Below, piece after piece: positions 15,990-24,511 of a stretch of 37,835 nucleotides of DNA. The position numbers were made by a program, and so were the translations under genes. How positions within the stretch are numbered: the first letter of the stretch is position 1; every line of letters begins with the position of its first letter. The stretch is from IMG/VR virus record IMGVR_UViG_3300035564_000037, positions 1-37,835 of that record. The stretch is one strand, 5' to 3'. The notes beneath the pieces are model-generated. The model was given only the letters and a program-made list of their open reading frames with translations, made no database searches and was not told where the DNA came from. This stretch comes from a virus.

Positions 15990-17624
15990 ATGAATGACAA
16001 CCAGATAGTCATCAAGGCTTACAGCACAGGCACAACCGAGATTTATGGCGGCGGTCTGGACAAGGCCCAAGACCTGACCTTCTCGCATCAATACCCAGGC
16101 GGGATGTGCAATAGCATGACATTCTTTGTCCCGCGTGATATTACCTCTACCTGGACGCTACAAGGTGCGCAGCGCATCACCGCATGGAACGGCTTTCACA
16201 TGGTATGGGAAGGCTATGTAGCCTCGATAGCCCCGACACTTAGTGGCGGCGCTCAGGGCATGGCCGTCACGTGCGCGGGCGCGTGGGCATGGCTCCTGAT
16301 GAACCGCAAGACACAAAAGCCGTGGGCGGATACCAGACTAGACAATAACGCCTGGGCAGAGGCTACGGCGGCAGCGGACGCTAACGACATATCCCTGCTC
16401 AAATCATGCCAGATCGACAGGACCAACCGGATACGGTTTACCCCATCATCCATCCGTGACGCGGCCGGGGCTGAAAAAGGTTGGGCCAACGGGAACTATG
16501 TGCGGGTGATCTACACCGCCCCAACCGGGCAGACCATCAAAAGGATCACCCTGGATTATGACTTGCAGGAAGGGGCGCAAGCCTGGGAACTGAACCTTTA
16601 CAGTGTCACCGGTGCTACAAACCTGCTAAATCGCACAGCCTCAAATGCCACCCCAGGCACGCGGGTATCTTGGGATAGCGGCACGATTGCTACACCCACT
16701 CAATCGGTGTTCTTGATTTTCAAGTCGGGCGCGGCGCAAACACCCGCTACTGACGGGACTATGTACGGCGATGTAGCTAACGTGGTGGTTTATACCGAAG
16801 TCGGTAACATCAACGCCCAGGAGATTATCAAGGACATTGCCGCGATGGTATCACCCATCTCCACGGACCTGACCAAGATAGGCGCTGAGACATTATCGCT
16901 CGTTCCGTTCATCAGCGATCCGCCGCAAACCCTGGCCGATGAAATCGCGGCAGCAGCAACCACGGGTGATACCTCCTTCAATCGTTGGGGCTATTACGTG
17001 GGGTTTAGCTCAGACTTTAGCGACGGGAAACCGGGTCTAGTATTGGAGCAGGTTCCCGCGTTGACTGATTACGATTATGCGCTAAGGGTAGATGACAAAC
17101 TCGGCACTGGCGGTCTCTCATTCTCCCAGGACTTTGACGCGATCCGCAACTGGATCGGGGTGCAATACCAGGACACAACCGGCCGGCCAGTTTACGTCAC
17201 GCCGGACGATGACGCAGCGCTGAAAGATGCCAGCTCCATCACCAATTACGGCCAGCGTGAATTGTGGTTGACCCTGCCAACTACCAGCCTCGCCAATGCC
17301 AAATATCAGGCCGGGCGCTGGCTCGCGATGCTCAAAGACCCGCAATGGAAAGCGACGGGAACTATTACCGTAGCTGGTTCGATCCGTGCCAAGTCGGGGC
17401 AACCCGTCCCAGCCTCGCAAATCCTACCCGGGAAGCGGGTCAAGATTGAGAACTGGCTAAACGATCTCAGTGGTGCGGGGCTGACATTCCTCATCAGTGG
17501 CACGGACTACACCGACAACGGGCAGACCTGCGCTATGACCATTGGCAAGCCTGACCCTACCGAATTTATTGTGGCGCGGATGCAAAAGCAGCTTGACCAA
17601 CAGCGCTTGATGAGCAATGGATAA
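15990..17624 (+). CDS. Minor tail protein (tail hub/baseplate-like)
   Basis: A 544-residue protein following the distal tail protein. The start (IVIKAYSTGTTEIYGGGLD, then RITAWNGFHMVWEGYVASI) describes beta-barrel segments like the hub domains of tail-associated proteins. The middle holds a possible carbohydrate-binding insert (IKRITLDYDLQEGAQAWELN). The C-terminus (KRVKIENWLNDLSGAGLTFL, ISGTDYTDNG) again looks like a hub beta domain. No peptidase motif is visible. It starts four bases after the previous stop without a clear ribosome site, so reinitiation is probable. Confidence 0.65.
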   Translation: MNDNQIVIKAYSTGTTEIYGGGLDKAQDLTFSHQYPGGMCNSMTFFVPRDITSTWTLQGAQRITAWNGFHMVWEGYVASIAPTLSGGAQGMAVTCAGAWAWLLMNRKTQKPWADTRLDNNAWAEATAAADANDISLLKSCQIDRTNRIRFTPSSIRDAAGAEKGWANGNYVRVIYTAPTGQTIKRITLDYDLQEGAQAWELNLYSVTGATNLLNRTASNATPGTRVSWDSGTIATPTQSVFLIFKSGAAQTPATDGTMYGDVANVVVYTEVGNINAQEIIKDIAAMVSPISTDLTKIGAETLSLVPFISDPPQTLADEIAAAATTGDTSFNRWGYYVGFSSDFSDGKPGLVLEQVPALTDYDYALRVDDKLGTGGLSFSQDFDAIRNWIGVQYQDTTGRPVYVTPDDDAALKDASSITNYGQRELWLTLPTTSLANAKYQAGRWLAMLKDPQWKATGTITVAGSIRAKSGQPVPASQILPGKRVKIENWLNDLSGAGLTFLISGTDYTDNGQTCAMTIGKPDPTEFIVARMQKQLDQQRLMSNG

Positions 17625-17642
17625 TGGATATAAGGATATAAC

Positions 17643-18026
17643 ATGACACAAATCACATTACAGCGCGGGGAATATCGGGTAGACAGGGTTACAGTGACGC
17701 GCTCAGGCGTTGCTGTAGACCTATCTGGAGCTACGGTCAAATTGTGCGTTATCCCTGGCTGGTATCCTGCCGGGTCGGTTGTGGTGGATACTGGCGCACT
17801 CATCACCAAGACGGTCGGGAGCGGAATAACTCTGTCAGACCCCACCAACGGCATCTTTGATATTGAATGGCTGAAGGCTGACACCTCCACAATTGACTTT
17901 GCCGTTGGGCGGGATGCGCTTGAATATCTTTGGGGGATCGAGTGCATTATTCCCGCAATTGGTTTTGCTGAACCCGTGGCAAATGGAACCTTGTTAGTTA
18001 CCCCCGATGTAGTGAGGGCGATATGA
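17643..18026 (+). CDS. Baseplate/tail-tip protein with BppU-like N-domain
   Basis: A 127-residue beta-rich protein. The pattern QRGEYRVDRVTVTRSGVAVD, DLSGATVKLCV, then SGITLSDPTNGIFDIEW resembles the small N-terminal beta-sandwich of baseplate upper proteins (BppU type) that anchor receptor-binding proteins to the tail tip. It overlaps the next tail-tip gene by four bases (ATGA). Here it stands alone and may act as an adaptor for the downstream ConA/SGNH protein. The assignment is by pattern only. Confidence 0.6.
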   Translation: MTQITLQRGEYRVDRVTVTRSGVAVDLSGATVKLCVIPGWYPAGSVVVDTGALITKTVGSGITLSDPTNGIFDIEWLKADTSTIDFAVGRDALEYLWGIECIIPAIGFAEPVANGTLLVTPDVVRAI

Positions 18027-18991
18027 GCAGATTAACGGCAACGATTGTTGAGGGCGGCGGGCAAGCTCCATTATCTTTAGACTTCTCGGATTTTCCTGGT
18101 ATTCCGGGATTTACCGGAGCATCCTGGGCGATTGTTGGCGGGGTAGCGGTAAATATCCCAACTCTAGGCACCGAGTCGCTTTCCAATGGCAACATGGAAA
18201 CTGGATCACCACCTACAGGATGGGACACAATTACGGCTACCCCCGCCTCGGTTGCAGACGAACGAACTGGCGGGACAGGCACTAAGGCGTTGCAGGTGAC
18301 GTTAGCATCCGGTAATTATGGGACGGTCTATCAAGCAATTGCAACGACAATTGGGAAGTTCCACGAGCTGACGTTCTGGGCCAAAAAAGGATCGGCTACG
18401 GCAGGTTATCAAACTACACCAGGAAGTGTTCTGGGAGTGGATTTCTTTCCTGCCGATGTAGCGTGGACACAATATAAAACTCATTACCTTGCAACGGCGG
18501 CGGCACCCCAAATCAGGGTAGGATGTTACGATGCAGGCACAACCCTATATGATGATTTCTCCGACAAGGAAATTATAGGAGTTTTCGCGGGGTTTAGTTT
18601 TGCACAAAAATTCATCACAGTAAAGGGTGCTTTGACCCTGGCAGAACTCAACACCTTTGAAGGCGTGTTCCTGGCAGGAAACACCGCCGCGCCAGTATCG
18701 GGCGTATTCGCGGTAGGGTTTTTATATGCGGCGGGCTATATTCGGTTGGTGTTGTACAAGTTGGTCAACAATACTTATACCGTTCTCGCAACAAATGACG
18801 TGGCTTATGTGGCCGGGGCGTTTATTGAAATTCGCAGAACCGCCAATACCACCTTCCAGTCATGGTACAACAACACGCAAGTCGGAACGGACCAAACCGT
18901 TTCGGATTCCGCAATTATCAACAACACTTATGTGGGGATGTTATCGACAGGAGGCTCTGGAAATTCCATCGGTTCCTTTTTTCTGCTCTAA
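18023..18991 (+). CDS. Tail-tip protein, N-terminal part (jelly-roll plus ConA-like domain), cut by frameshift
   Basis: 322 residues. About 60-175 form a carbohydrate-binding jelly roll (TLASGNYGTVYQAIAT, HELTFWAKKGSA). About 190-322 form a ConA-like lectin fold (FIEIRRTANTTFQSWYNN, YVGMLSTGGSGNSIGSFF). The frame ends at TAA 18989 directly after a run of six T (18977-18982). If the run were five T long, the reading would continue without interruption into a complete SGNH hydrolase domain, giving one protein of about 634 residues. So this is probably the first part of one gene, and the final residues LL are a frameshift artefact. Confidence 0.65.
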   Translation: MSRLTATIVEGGGQAPLSLDFSDFPGIPGFTGASWAIVGGVAVNIPTLGTESLSNGNMETGSPPTGWDTITATPASVADERTGGTGTKALQVTLASGNYGTVYQAIATTIGKFHELTFWAKKGSATAGYQTTPGSVLGVDFFPADVAWTQYKTHYLATAAAPQIRVGCYDAGTTLYDDFSDKEIIGVFAGFSFAQKFITVKGALTLAELNTFEGVFLAGNTAAPVSGVFAVGFLYAAGYIRLVLYKLVNNTYTVLATNDVAYVAGAFIEIRRTANTTFQSWYNNTQVGTDQTVSDSAIINNTYVGMLSTGGSGNSIGSFFLL

Positions 18992-19928
18992 TTACTTGAC
19001 CCGTAACGATGCTTTCCTGGGAACCTCGATCACGGCGAATTTTATCTATGTCAATACGACGAATGATTATATTCGTACTCATTCACCATTCCCCAGCTTA
19101 CTCAGTACGGTCAACGCCGGGATTGGCGGGTCAACCTCCTGGTATGCTCTGGCTTCTCAATTGGAGGTGATCACCGCGAACAGCCCTGATGCCGTGTGTG
19201 TTGAATTTGCCGTGAACGATGCTTTTACCGAATTCTATGCTAAAACTGCCGAGGCACTGATTAGACGGATCAGGACGGTTTTACCATTGGCGCGGATTGT
19301 TTTTATTGCTTTCACGCGAGTAGGTGATCCTGCTGTGGACGACGCAACCAATCTCAACCAGGATATACACGACCGCTGGAAGGCGCTTTGCAACCTGTAC
19401 GGCGTGGCATTTGTGAGCTTTGCTGATGCGCTGGTATCTGCCGTTGCGGGCGGTGAGCATGTTGCCACTTACATGACAGATACTTTGCATCCAACGGCAA
19501 CAGGACACGCACTCGCCGCGACGGTTTTGGAAGCAACGATGGCAAGCGCCGTCAACGGTGGAACGATGCCGGTCCTACCCGCCAGGTTATATGATTGCGC
19601 AGACTTTGAGAACGCGCCGATTGTACGAAACGGAACGGATAACGAGGGCGAGACTGGAACATGGACAACCGTTTCAACAACCTCGCGTAGATCGACCGTC
19701 GCCAATAGCACAATAAGTTGGACGGGTACATTTGTATCTTGTGGCATCCAGACGGTTGATGGAGTTATATCCTGGCAGATTGACGGCGGGGCATGGACAC
19801 AATTGGACCTGACGAATTACGGGCCAGGAATTGAACTGACAACCACGGCGCTAGTTCGTGGAGTTCATACCCTGACGATCAGGGTTGATAGTGGAACGGT
19901 CCAGATTGATCGGTTTTTGTCGGTGTAA
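18978..19928 (+). CDS. SGNH/GDSL hydrolase domain (C-terminal part of the frameshifted tail-tip protein)
   Basis: An esterase domain that would deacetylate or hydrolyse surface polysaccharide. Read from the T run, it shows the four blocks. Nucleophile block FLGTSIT has serine codon 19026-19028 and Thr in place of the usual Asp of GDS. Block II is NAGIGGSTSW, block III is VEFAVND, and block V is DTLHPTATGH with the catalytic Asp/His. A beta-sandwich tail follows (SWQIDGGAWTQLDL, RGVHTLTIRVDSG). There is no credible start codon with a ribosome site in this frame, so expression depends on the upstream frame through a one-base shift. The domain itself is intact. Confidence 0.68.
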   Translation, partial: FFCSNYLTRNDAFLGTSITANFIYVNTTNDYIRTHSPFPSLLSTVNAGIGGSTSWYALASQLEVITANSPDAVCVEFAVNDAFTEFYAKTAEALIRRIRTVLPLARIVFIAFTRVGDPAVDDATNLNQDIHDRWKALCNLYGVAFVSFADALVSAVAGGEHVATYMTDTLHPTATGHALAATVLEATMASAVNGGTMPVLPARLYDCADFENAPIVRNGTDNEGETGTWTTVSTTSRRSTVANSTISWTGTFVSCGIQTVDGVISWQIDGGAWTQLDLTNYGPGIELTTTALVRGVHTLTIRVDSGTVQIDRFLSV

Positions 19929-19949
19929 AAATCATAAGGACACAACAGC

Positions 19950-20924
19950 ATGAACTACCCAAAATTCATTGACGTATCAGACTACCAGCCCGTTTTGACG
20001 GCTGCTGACTTGAAGGGACATATCAACGCCCTGGCCTGCAAAGCCTGTGAGGTTGACGATCAGGCGTGGGGCGTGGGCGACAGCGTAGACAAGTTTTGCG
20101 ATCCGAAACTTGCGGATAATGTCGAGTTGGCGTATCTATTAAATATCCCGTGTGCCTGCTATATCTTCGACAACCCAAACTATACCAGCGTGAACGGGGG
20201 CAGTTGGCAGGACCACAAGTTACATCCGAACTCAGGCGACCCGCGCATGTTAGCGCTACGGCAGGCGTTGAAGAACAAAACCTACCATGCAATTTGTATT
20301 GACGTTGAACGGTGGTGGGTACGGTACAACGAATATTACAGCAACCCAGGGACGGCGCTACGCATCCCGCCCTTGTGGATACGTGACAGCGCGGCTGACC
20401 TCATGCAGCGCATCAAGGAAGATCAAGCGGCTGGCATATTGCGCCAAGTTCCTATTTGGATATACACCGCCAAGTGGGTTGTTGATGCTTACAGCCCTGA
20501 GCTTGACACGTTCCTGGCTAATCAAATTCAGTGGTTAGCTGATTACACCACCCCTGTTTACACTGGCTCAAAGGGTAAGGTGATGACTTGGGAGGCGCTC
20601 AGCACGCTCATCGACGCGCAGTCATTCAACCCGAAATGGGTTGGCAACAAACGCGCCGAGATGCTCCAACTGACGGACGCGGTAACTGTCCCCGGCATCT
20701 ACAACACGGCAGGGGCAGCGCGGCCCGTTGACATTGACGTTTCACTTGTGGAACTCGCTAAGGTGTTCGCACCCGGCGAGTGGTCCGGGGTCACGCCCCC
20801 GCCGCCCCCCGTAGTTCCCCCAGTTGTGCCACCCGTTGACCTTGCGCCGATCATCGCACGCCTGGCCGAAGCAGAAGCGCGGGTCAAGGCATTGGAAGAT
20901 TGGAAAGCGAGAGTGCAGGCATGA
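19950..20924 (+). CDS. GH25-type lysozyme (endolysin or virion-associated muramidase)
   Basis: Cleaves the glycan chain of peptidoglycan. The 324 residues begin with the GH25 strand FIDVSDYQP (6-14). They carry the catalytic acidic pair in AICIDVERW (D118, E120), a PIWIYTAKW strand, WLADYT, and the closing MLQLTDAVTVPG...VDIDVSLV. A Pro-rich hinge (GVTPPPPPVVPPVVPP) then joins a short coiled coil (LAEAEARVKALEDWKARVQ). No signal peptide is seen, so it needs a holin if it is the endolysin. Its place among tail-tip genes and its C-terminal coiled coil also allow a structural, virion-bound role. Confidence 0.82.
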   Translation: MNYPKFIDVSDYQPVLTAADLKGHINALACKACEVDDQAWGVGDSVDKFCDPKLADNVELAYLLNIPCACYIFDNPNYTSVNGGSWQDHKLHPNSGDPRMLALRQALKNKTYHAICIDVERWWVRYNEYYSNPGTALRIPPLWIRDSAADLMQRIKEDQAAGILRQVPIWIYTAKWVVDAYSPELDTFLANQIQWLADYTTPVYTGSKGKVMTWEALSTLIDAQSFNPKWVGNKRAEMLQLTDAVTVPGIYNTAGAARPVDIDVSLVELAKVFAPGEWSGVTPPPPPVVPPVVPPVDLAPIIARLAEAEARVKALEDWKARVQA

Positions 20925-22567
20925 GCCACACAGGACTGGACCCAGCATTGATGTTGACGGTGGTGTTGAACCAGGGAGCGGCTCCCAAGACTTATTACCT
21001 GGATGCAACTGGCGGAAACGATGCCAATACGGGATTGTCTACCGCCGCACCCTGGCAGACTATCGCCAAAGTAAACGGATCAACTTTCAATGCGGGTGAA
21101 ACGATTTGTTTCAAGAGAGGAGAGGCTTGGAGCACAACGCAACTATTAATAACCCAATCGGGCGCAGCGGGGAAACCGCTTATATTTGATGCTTATGGTA
21201 GTGGAGCGCAGCCCCTAATCCAATCGCCTGTAGGTGCGAACAATCGGGCTGTGTATATTACCGGGAATTATGTGACCGTTAAAAATATTCACACCTTGTC
21301 GCAGGAACACAAGACCAACCTAGCGTACTGCATCGAGGCGACCGGACACGATATAACGATAGACACCTGCACGGCGGAAGGAAACAAGACATTAGGCACG
21401 CCGTTCAACAATGCCCACGGAATCAATATTGATGGCGCGGCGGCAGCTTGCTACAACATTATTGTTCAAAACTGCACTGTGTATAACTGCGCCTGCACCA
21501 ATGGGCGCATGGGAATTGTTGCGGCTAACGCGACTTATCCGGGTCCAACTGATGTGCAATTTCTAAACAACACCGTTCACGATGTTGGCATTATGACGTA
21601 TACCTACAATCAATTTGGTATGTATTTTCTGAGGGTCAATCGCGGTTTGATGTCTGGAAATCTGGTTTACAACACGGACAGCGACGGTATTCAGATTGAA
21701 TATACAACCAATAGCGTTGTCGAAAAAAATACTGTGCATCATGCCGGAATAAATGGAATTACGATTTTCTTTGCATCGGCTGGCGATAATCTCATTATAC
21801 GTAATAATCTGGTATACCTCAGCCGCCGCAACGGGTTTACATATGACAACTCCTGTGCTGAAGCAAATGTATTCCATAACACATTCGTAAACAACGCCAC
21901 GGCAGTTACCAATTGTTATGGAATTTCATTACCGACAACCACCATTGGGGCCAATATTCAAAATAATCTTATTGTTCAGGATGCCGCCGTGGTTTTTTCG
22001 GGGGCTACCTGCATGAGAGCCGAAGACGACACCGTTATCGATAACTCGACAGCCATCGATTACAACTGTTGTATATTCCTGAACTACACCACTCCAGATC
22101 GTGCGCATAAAGTCGGCGGTGTATACAAGAGTTTGGCTAACTGGAAGCTGGCGGGGACCACAAAACATCCTGATGCTCATGGTATTTCAGTTGATCCAAA
22201 ATTATCAAGTTCTGTCTACACCGCAGTAGACGCCGACAGCAACAGCGGCCAGAAGGTTCTAAACGTAGCATCTACTGTGGGATTTAATGCCGGAGATATA
22301 GTCGCAATTTGCCCAGATGGGGCAAGGCATGAGTATGGTACTATCGATACGATCCAGGCCGGGGTTAGTTTGACTTTATTGGTCAACCTAACCAGCACTC
22401 ACACCGCAGCGCAGACTGATGTTGTGATGTCATGTGTATGGACAAATTTCCACCTACAATCTACCAGCCCATGCCGGGGAGCGGGTGTCAATGTTGGGGT
22501 ATTGACTGACTTCGATGGAGTTGCACGGCCCGATCCGCCCTCAATCGGCGCATATGAGTTCGTATGA
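20921..22567 (+). CDS. Right-handed beta-helix protein (probable tailspike/depolymerase)
   Basis: 548 residues of Asn/Thr/Val-rich coils. The N-terminus YYLDATGGNDANTGLS with PWQTIAKVNG is a classic pectate-lyase-like opening. Repeated rungs follow (VTVKNIHTLSQ, ITIDTCTAEGN, VEKNTVHHAGINGITI, NLIIRNNLVYLSRRNG). A compact beta insert (GQKVLNVASTVGFNAGDIV) is followed by the typical closing SPCRGAGVNVG and PPSIGAYEF. Such proteins bind or cut polysaccharide. The start is ATG 20921 overlapping the lysozyme stop. No catalytic residues can be named. Confidence 0.82.
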   Translation: MSHTGLDPALMLTVVLNQGAAPKTYYLDATGGNDANTGLSTAAPWQTIAKVNGSTFNAGETICFKRGEAWSTTQLLITQSGAAGKPLIFDAYGSGAQPLIQSPVGANNRAVYITGNYVTVKNIHTLSQEHKTNLAYCIEATGHDITIDTCTAEGNKTLGTPFNNAHGINIDGAAAACYNIIVQNCTVYNCACTNGRMGIVAANATYPGPTDVQFLNNTVHDVGIMTYTYNQFGMYFLRVNRGLMSGNLVYNTDSDGIQIEYTTNSVVEKNTVHHAGINGITIFFASAGDNLIIRNNLVYLSRRNGFTYDNSCAEANVFHNTFVNNATAVTNCYGISLPTTTIGANIQNNLIVQDAAVVFSGATCMRAEDDTVIDNSTAIDYNCCIFLNYTTPDRAHKVGGVYKSLANWKLAGTTKHPDAHGISVDPKLSSSVYTAVDADSNSGQKVLNVASTVGFNAGDIVAICPDGARHEYGTIDTIQAGVSLTLLVNLTSTHTAAQTDVVMSCVWTNFHLQSTSPCRGAGVNVGVLTDFDGVARPDPPSIGAYEFV

Positions 22568-22665
22568 GAGACTTCCGCGACGACGGGCATCCTGGCTATC
22601 TGGCCTGGTGGGTCATCGGCTGCGCGGTGTTCTGGGTGGGAGTGATATTGGTGTTGGTAAAATAA
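22564..22665 (+). CDS. Small single-pass membrane protein (33 aa)
   Basis: 33 residues: a charged start (MRDFRDDGHPG) and one hydrophobic helix (WWVIGCAVFWVGVILVLV). It overlaps the beta-helix gene by four bases (ATGA) and is the last plus-strand gene before convergent minus-strand genes. It could be a small holin-type or accessory membrane protein; no family recognised. Confidence 0.5.
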   Translation: MRDFRDDGHPGYLAWWVIGCAVFWVGVILVLVK

Positions 22666-22707
22666 TAGGCATTATGTGACGCAGAAAGGGCAGGCTTGTG
22701 CTAAGAA

Positions 22708-23130
22708 TTATTGGTTTCTTTTCAAATAGGAAATCAATTGCTCCAAATAATTAATATCGTCTTTCATCATGCCCAAAGTTAGATTGCAATGGGAGCATAT
22801 AACTCCGCGAAATTTATTGTTTTTATGGTTGTGGTCGATGTGTGAATTTCGGGGAGTCATAGTTCTTCCGCATATTTGACAAACCCCCAATTTTATAGAT
22901 TGTTCTATTTCGACCTTTTCTTCGGGAGAGAACTCAATATCCAGTCTTTTATATACGTTATAACGTAAATACATTTTTCTTTCCTGGTATTGTTCGGGAT
23001 GTGTTTCATTCCAGAATTCCTGTCTACACGATCGAGAACAAGCATATTTTATAGCATTTCTGGAATTGTCAATAAAATACTTACCGCACACCGGACAACA
23101 CTTCTCGACAAAAGCCTGATTGATATTCAT
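22708..23130 (-). CDS. HNH endonuclease (endonuclease VII-like), probable homing enzyme
   Basis: 140 residues from the chosen ATG at 23130. The N-terminal half has a zinc ribbon (CCPVCGKYF...CSRSCRQEF). The C-terminal half has CQICG, then HIDHNHKNNKFRGVICSHC, the His-Asp-His core with the structural cysteine pair typical of recombination endonuclease VII-like HNH nucleases. It is encoded against the late genes, is markedly richer in A+T than its neighbours and has its own promoter (23239-23266). These are marks of a free-standing mobile nuclease gene. An upstream ATG at 23175 is possible but has no ribosome site. Confidence 0.85.
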   Translation of the reverse strand: MNINQAFVEKCCPVCGKYFIDNSRNAIKYACSRSCRQEFWNETHPEQYQERKMYLRYNVYKRLDIEFSPEEKVEIEQSIKLGVCQICGRTMTPRNSHIDHNHKNNKFRGVICSHCNLTLGMMKDDINYLEQLISYLKRNQ

Positions 23131-23238
23131 ATTGCCCCAAGGAAACCGCCCTCGCATCGGGGCCAGCCGATACAAGAGCGGTGTTCTGATTATAGCGTAT
23201 CTGATGATCCTGGCCGATCATTTCGATGTGCTAATTAT

Positions 23239-23266
23239 ATCATATTGTGGATAATATTGCTGTCAA
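23239..23266 (-). promoter_or_regulatory. Sigma70-type promoter for the HNH gene
   Basis: Read on the minus strand, TTGACA (23266-23261) and TATGAT (23244-23239) are separated by 16 bases, close to consensus. Transcription would begin near 23231 and give a leader of about 100 bases before the HNH start. It lies just beyond the hairpin that closes the minus-strand operon. Confidence 0.65.
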
Positions 23267-23290
23267 GCGACAATGTTCACAGGTAAACTT

Positions 23291-23319
23291 GAACGGCCCT
23301 CCACCACGGAAGGCCGTTC
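23291..23319 (-). terminator. Hairpin closing the minus-strand operon
   Basis: GAACGGCCCTCC (23291-23302) pairs with GGAAGGCCGTTC (23308-23319) around the loop ACCAC: 12 bp with one mismatch. There is no long U tract on either strand, so it may be a weak or bidirectional terminator. It lies between the last gene of the leftward operon and the HNH promoter. Confidence 0.55.
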
Positions 23320-23386
23320 TAGATTGCGGCTAGAGCCTATATATCTATGTTATCGTGTGCCTCCTTGCGCTCAGGATGCTTTCGGG

Positions 23387-23794
23387 TCAGTTGTCGTCAG
23401 ACTTCACCTCCTCCGTGCTGGGATAGGCTGGCGGGGAAGTGTCGGCAAGGACGCGGCGAGAATTTTCCAACTGACGCATTATTTCTTGTAACGCCAAATA
23501 AGCCTGGTTCGAGTCGGGACTCCCCGTCTTGGTCAAATGGAAGTCCGCAGCTATGGCATTGACTAACCCAGCAAGCCCCTCCCTCGCCTTCTCAGCCCGT
23601 GCGCGTTCCGCCTCAGCCGCAAGCGTCATAAGCCCAAGCGCCTTTTGGGTTTCGGTGAGTTCTGAAATTACGCGGTCATGCTCTGCGCGTATCCAGGCTC
23701 GATATTCTTGAAATTCTGACGCGGGGTGTTTGTCTGTGTCAATTGATGCGTAACACCACATTCTCAAAGTGTCCACAAAACTTTCAGTATTCAT
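23387..23794 (-). CDS. Hypothetical coiled-coil protein
   Basis: 135 residues, mostly helical. An acidic Trp/Tyr-rich start (RMWCYASIDTDKHPASEFQEY) leads into a long coiled coil (ISELTETQKALGLMTLAAEA...AEKAREGL). The C-terminus is Pro-rich and acidic. It is the last gene of the minus-strand operon, with a strong GGGAGG site before the ATG at 23794. No family recognised. Confidence 0.65.
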   Translation of the reverse strand: MNTESFVDTLRMWCYASIDTDKHPASEFQEYRAWIRAEHDRVISELTETQKALGLMTLAAEAERARAEKAREGLAGLVNAIAADFHLTKTGSPDSNQAYLALQEIMRQLENSRRVLADTSPPAYPSTEEVKSDDN

Positions 23795-23804
23795 TTCAGC
23801 CTCC

Positions 23805-24179
23805 CTACTTGATGCGCGTGCATCCCTTTGAGCGCATGATTTTGTCCAGGTCGTCCATCCCTACCCCCATGGCGTAGGCGTATGCCGTCTTTACCAGAAG
23901 CCCCGCGTCGGTTGGGAAACTCACCTGATTACAGAGTCTACCATCCTTCAACTGCTTGATTAGCTCAAACTTGTAGCAGTTCATCGACTTGTCCCAGGAG
24001 ATGTACACCCCCTGCAAGAACTCGCACCGCATGACCTCACCCGCTTCGGGATGCTTGTCAAGATGTACCTGGTCCATGACCTTGACTGGCGGCAGGTTCA
24101 CCGCAACGGCCAGGGCGACGGCGCACGCGAACAGGGCCAGGAGAATCAGTTGAGGCACGGCTATCAGGTTGCGGGTCAT
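23805..24179 (-). CDS. Hypothetical protein with N-terminal membrane anchor or signal
   Basis: 124 residues. The N-terminus MTRNLIAVPQLILLALFACAV is a basic start plus a hydrophobic helix, fitting a signal peptide or lipoprotein-like or membrane anchor. The rest (residues about 30-124) is a small soluble domain with three cysteines (MRCEFL, MNCYKF, RLCNQV) and a late KGCTR, so an exported disulfide-bonded domain is plausible. The start overlaps the upstream gene by four bases. Role unknown; a superinfection-exclusion factor would look like this but is unproven. Confidence 0.65.
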   Translation of the reverse strand: MTRNLIAVPQLILLALFACAVALAVAVNLPPVKVMDQVHLDKHPEAGEVMRCEFLQGVYISWDKSMNCYKFELIKQLKDGRLCNQVSFPTDAGLLVKTAYAYAMGVGMDDLDKIMRSKGCTRIK

Positions 24180-24388
24180 ATCGTAAACACCACCCCTCGC
24201 CGCTTCAACTCGGCCTCGATCTTGGCGTTGATGATCTCGTTTACTTTCAAGCGATGTTCCACACTTCCACCGGAATAACTGGTAACGCCTTCACGCAAGG
24301 CTGTTTTACAAACGGCAATATCATCCAGGCCATCACGTAGGTCATCAATAAGCTCAGCCGTTGGTATTTTGGTTATATCTTCCATCAT
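24176..24388 (-). CDS. Hypothetical small helical protein
   Basis: 70 residues, mostly charged helix (MMEDITKIPTAELIDDLRDG; SVEHRLKVNEIINAKIEAEL), ending RRGVVFTI. Similar small helical proteins occur in phage early operons, but I do not recognise a function. It starts after a 123-base gap from the annealing-protein gene, with AGGAAGGGG before the ATG (24388, or 24385 one codon later). It overlaps the next gene by four bases. Confidence 0.6.
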   Translation of the reverse strand: MMEDITKIPTAELIDDLRDGLDDIAVCKTALREGVTSYSGGSVEHRLKVNEIINAKIEAELKRRGVVFTI

Positions 24389-24511
24389 GCCCCTTCCTGT
24401 ACTAGACGTTCATTTGTTATACTACACGAAGTTTATGCCGGTGTTTCCCCTGCGCCGGTACAGGTTTGTCTCATAGCGCCGCCCGTAATGTTTGGCGCGT
24501 TTCCCCCGGTG

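Noticed and set aside
18726-18977. Upstream ATG-initiated extension of the SGNH frame
   Set aside because: In this stretch the other frame encodes a coherent ConA-like domain, whereas this frame gives an Arg/Ser/Trp-rich shadow. The SGNH reading becomes meaningful only after the T run.
23257-23319. A plus-strand gene or small RNA started by the motif at 23257
   Set aside because: No plus-strand frame with a ribosome site follows before the minus-strand genes, and the motif overlaps the well-formed minus-strand HNH promoter. Kept only as part of the motif comparison.
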